From contig NC_092480.1 in NCBI RefSeq assembly GCF_047495875.1, positions 2,728,001-2,792,000 on the forward strand: a stretch of 64,000 nucleotides of DNA. The letters run 5' to 3'. This DNA is from Pithys albifrons albifrons (Eukaryota > Chordata > Aves > Passeriformes > Thamnophilidae). The stretch's first letter is position 1; every line of letters starts with the position of its first letter. Of the stretch, positions 60,450-64,000 are shown piece by piece. The notes under the pieces were generated by a model. That model saw nothing but the letters and a program-made list of their open reading frames with translations. It did not search any database and had not been told where the DNA came from. A program made the translations under genes and the position numbers.

Positions 60450-61400
60450 TCAGCTAATCAGGTCAATGCATTTTTAACAGGGCATAGGAAATCTTTATAT
60501 TTTTTGTCAGGCTCATTCTTCTCCCCCGTCTCTCTGTAGGGGCTGAATTATTTAATGTTGAATATCAAGCAGAGCTGGTTTCCCTTTGCCGGGTGCTGAC
60601 GGTGCAGTTTAGGGCTGCTGAGATTGGCAGGTGGCTGTGCTTTGAGCTGGGCCAAGGGGGAACCTTTGTAGCAAGCAGATTACTTGCTTCCAGCTGGATT
60701 TACAGAATAACTTGTGTCCTCCTTCCTGGCACTGGAATAAGAGGGATAGATCTGGATAAGGGATGAGCATCCGGTGTCAGGACTGGGTGCTCACAACCAG
60801 CACCATTCTCAATTTCCCTAATCCTAAACTGTCTCTGTGCACAGTGGAAATATCTGCTGGAGTCTGGGTGTTGATTTCCATTCTGGGAAAGGGCTGGAAG
60901 AGCAGAACAAGACACCAGGGGATCTGGCGGCTTCGCTCCAGCAGCTCCCTGGTTTGTGGTGTGTCTCTGCTGTGCCCACTGCAGTGATGCCCATCATGAC
61001 AGGCATGAGTGGCCTGGAATTGGGTGACAGGGAACATGTGTTGGCGGGTGCAGGCGAGGATCACCCGCTGGGCACACAAACACAAAAGGCTGGTTTGTGT
61101 ATTGGGGTTTATCTTTCCCATTAATGGCTTTCTAAATTGGTGGCAGTGGAGCAAAAAACCCAATCTGAACTCGGAGCATGCATGATTACTATTGTAATAA
61201 CCTTGGCTAATAAGAATATGATGTGGTGTTAGGCTGGGAAAGAAAACACATTTCTCATTAGCTTTTTGATTAATTACTCCACATAATTTCCTAGGGGGAC
61301 ATGACTGGGACTGATTGCCTTTGCTTTTGACGCGTGGAAGTGGTTTACCTTAACTTAATAATTTTCTTAGTGACATTTTAATGGCAGGCCTCAATTAATC
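60450..61400. other. AT-rich gene-desert sequence with candidate regulatory blocks
   Basis: Short blocks with homeodomain-like motifs occur near 60455-60560 and 61170-61400 (AATAACCTTGGCTAATAAG, GATTAATTACTCC, CTTAATAATTTTC). No gene is recognised in between. Confidence 0.3.
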
Positions 61401-62680
61401 TCCAGTTGCTGGGTGGAGGGCAGGCCCTCACCCTCCTCTTGCTCTTCTGGGGGTTCAGAGCACTTCCTCTGCCCACTTTTTTGTGGGATAGGGCAGAGGA
61501 GCTGCCTGAGGGTGAGTGACACTCCATCAGTAGCCATATGGGCTCTGAGGTCCTGGTCCTCTCTTCCCTGCACTTTCCTGGTGATCTTTGGCCTCCCAGA
61601 GCTTTAAATACCTGGGAATGCAACAGCTGTGCAGCCACATCTCACCCAGCACTGCCTGGGATCCAGCTGTTCAGAGGCATATGTTTACATGGCTTGGAAG
61701 CGACCAATTTCCTTCTGTGCGTTATAACATAAATATTTTACAGGAGCTAAAATATTCAACACTCGTTTGATGTTGCCACATGGAGTGGGATCAAATGAGG
61801 GTGGGAAGGAGGGGAAAACAGGAGAGGGGAGCAAGAAGAGACTCATTTGTTTCCCTGCCTGAAAGTGGAACGATGCTGAGTATTTCTGCGTCAGGAAATT
61901 ACCCAGAACAGTGATCTCTGCTCACTGCTCCAGGAGCAAGAGCTTGGCTGGCACCAGCCTGGCACCGCCTGGGGCTGTGTCTGATGTGGCTGAAGGGGTG
62001 GTGCCAGCATGGGAACTGTCCTGGTGGCACATCCTGCACCTGGGGTGTTCATCCCACATCCCAGGTGCATCCAAAATCCCTTCCTACACTCCCCAGCTGA
62101 GCCTGTGCCCTATACTAGAATTAAAACATTGGCAGGTCCAGCCAAATTCACACAGAATGAAGTATCAGCATAATCCCAGGTCTCACCCTGCTGTCTTGGC
62201 GTTTCTGGGGGTGTTGCCTTGGTGCTGCCTGGGAGCAGCCTCCTGCTGTGCCTGTGTCAGAGCTGCAGGATGGAGGGAGCAAGGCAGGTGGGTGCAGATC
62301 CGCAGGAGCAAGGTTGCTCCTGGACTGAGGAGCAGAGGGAATCTGTTGCCCTGTTCACTCTTATCCCCCTCTGGCAGCTCTATGTGAACAGGATTTGCTT
62401 GGACAGCTGGGCTGGGAGCTGTGAAGCCACGCCGAGCTCAGCAGAGCGTGCAGGGAGGATAGACAGGATTACCACCCAAATCCTGCTCCTCCTCCTGCTC
62501 CACGGCAGCTGCCTCCTCCCATGGAAACCTGGGGGACAAGAAGCAGCCCAAAAAGTGCTGCCAAACGAGAGCAGGTGGCAGAAGGTCCCTGCAGAAGCCC
62601 TGTGGGCTCTGTGTGGTGGGTGGGCACGGCCAGGCAGCACCCCTGGGCACGCTGGCCCTGTGGCAGGTGCCGACCGGGAG
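61401..62680. other. Gene-desert sequence, nothing recognised
   Basis: Mixed composition, with open frames that have no recognisable product and no splice-consistent neighbours. No repeats were identified. Confidence 0.4.
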
Positions 62681-62840
62681 GATAAGCGCCAGCGATATTT
62701 ATGTTTCCATCCAAATGCATGGATCAAAGCTGACACTTTAATCTATTCAACAACATCTCAAGGATAAAAAAGTTGCAGGCAAATCACGGGCCTAAATTGG
62801 TAATATATTTTTTGCTTGTCAGTTGACAAATCACTTTATA
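62681..62840. other. Candidate conserved noncoding element with TCF motif
   Basis: GCGATATTTATGTTTCC, ATGCATGGATCAAAGC (TCF/LEF ATCAAAG core), ACTTTAATCTATTC and TTGACAAATCACTTTATAAA follow one another in an AT-rich block. No coding potential. Confidence 0.4.
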
Positions 62841-64000
62841 AACCCCTTCTGGATCTTCCTGTGGTCCCTGGGTGTGCCAGGTTGGGATGTGCCAACTTTC
62901 AGCCCCCATGTCCTGGTGTTTGTGCCACACTTCTCCTCGTGGGACATGCTTAGAACAGGGTTAGGCAGCATGGAGTTGGGGCTGCTGGTAGTTAATTTTC
63001 TGCCTTGGCCCAGTTTTTCTTTCAGTCACTCACATTTAACTCCTCTTCATGGCCATAGTGTGGGCAGGGACATGGCTGTCTCAGGCCCACCGTGGTGGTC
63101 ATGGCACACCATCCCTGAGGATGCAGACCAGAGTCCACTGGAGCAGCTGAGGAGTCCCTGCCAGACTTGGAGCAGAAGGATATGGCAGGGCGGAGGGACT
63201 CATTGCCAAGAGGGTTTTCTGCCTTGACTTCTTTTTATTGAGTTTCTTTTTCTCTTCTTTCTCTCTTCTGGCCAGTGCCAGGCCGAGTTGATGAATTATC
63301 CCAATATATATTCTGTCTGGAAAGAAAACACATATCATATATATCTTTGACAAGTTATTATTCTTCCTTATCAGAATATGTGTGCATCCAGCCACGCCAT
63401 AACTCACCCTCCGCGTTGCTGCTGTAACCAGACGGGAGGAGCACGGCAGCTCTGGCTGATCCCGTGTTCCCAGGGTGGCCCTGGCTGGGTGACCCCCGTT
63501 CGTGTGACAGGCAGGGCACCGTGTGCCTCCGCCGCCTGCCAGCTGGGGGGGTCTGGGCGGAGGCGAGAGCATCACGTCGAGCTAATTCGGCTCCTGCCTC
63601 ACCTCCAGCTGATTGCTGCAAATTAAATTTCACGCCACTGAGCCGGAGGAGGCGGCGTGTGGTGCGGGAAGAGGGGTGGGTGGTGGAGGCAATCAGCAGC
63701 GAGCTGGCACAGCATCCTGCGCCAGCCTGGGGGGCACACACAGTGCCTGTCCATGCCCGTGTCCTTCCTGGGCATCCCCAGCAGGGCTGTGTTCCCCTGT
63801 GCTGGTCCTGAGCCCTCCACAGCCGGGCACAGTGTTGCCCAGTACCCCTCTGCCTGTACCTCCATCCTGCCTGTGCAGGGGGTGCACCATGGGTTGGGTG
63901 AAAACCAGTTCACAGATGAGTGACCAAAGACTTCTGGTTGTCCTTCTCAAGAATGACGGCATCGGACTGTGGAGTGAAGCGCAGCGGGACACCAGCTCTG
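62841..64000. other. Gene-desert sequence to the window end
   Basis: An AT-rich stretch at 63225-63390 (ATTATCCCAATATATATTC, ATCATATATATC) and a CAAATTAAATTTCACG block at 63610-63635 are the only notable parts. The rest is ordinary GC-richer sequence without a recognisable gene. Confidence 0.35.

Overview
This is a vertebrate nuclear segment from a bird, most likely a passerine. The evidence is many fragments of CR1, the dominant avian LINE, with ATTCTATG-type 3' ends, plus two copies of a tRNA-Ile-headed, CR1-tailed SINE of the kind described in songbirds (TguSINE1 type). Introns are short and GC content is high, as on a bird microchromosome. All genes have spliced exons with GT-AG borders. 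No prokaryotic features are present.

Layout: 1-33785 is the 3' two thirds of SIK3 (+), a salt-inducible kinase; the first exons lie upstream of the window. Twenty-one coding exons run from the middle of the kinase domain (4106) to the stop (31761), followed by a 3'UTR that probably contains one intron. The apolipoprotein cluster follows: APOA1 (+, 34980-36570), APOC3 (-, 36970-37710), APOA4 (+, 38880-40460) and APOA5 (+, 41660-44055). Next come two housekeeping genes, ZPR1 (+, 44155-48060) and BUD13 (+, 48490-54815). The order and relative orientation SIK3-APOA1-APOC3-APOA4-APOA5-ZPR1-BUD13 match human 11q23, so synteny is fully conserved. From about 55 kb to the end I see no gene. That stretch is AT-rich blocks with homeodomain, POU and TCF-like motifs between ordinary sequence, as expected for the gene desert between BUD13 and CADM1.

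Function: the four apolipoproteins are secreted amphipathic-helix proteins that build HDL and chylomicron/VLDL particles and tune lipoprotein lipase (APOC3 inhibits, APOA5 activates). ZPR1 is a zinc-finger protein of translation-factor and SMN biology. BUD13 is a subunit of the spliceosomal RES complex. SIK3 is an LKB1-activated kinase that controls CRTC/HDAC signalling and sleep need.

I found no wholly unknown biological system. The most unusual observations are: (1) CR1 sequence that ends at the APOA5 last-exon splice acceptor and seems to have replaced the native junction; (2) a perfect 38-bp inverted repeat with a 3-base spacer in that CR1, suggesting template switching or an assembly fold-back; (3) a 27-copy, 39-bp coding minisatellite in BUD13; (4) a five-E-box array squeezed between the APOA5 poly(A) signal and the ZPR1 start codon; (5) a CACCC-box minisatellite as the BUD13 promoter; (6) an LTR-like element ending 27 bp before a SIK3 kinase exon; (7) a palindromic paired-homeodomain site in the gene desert.
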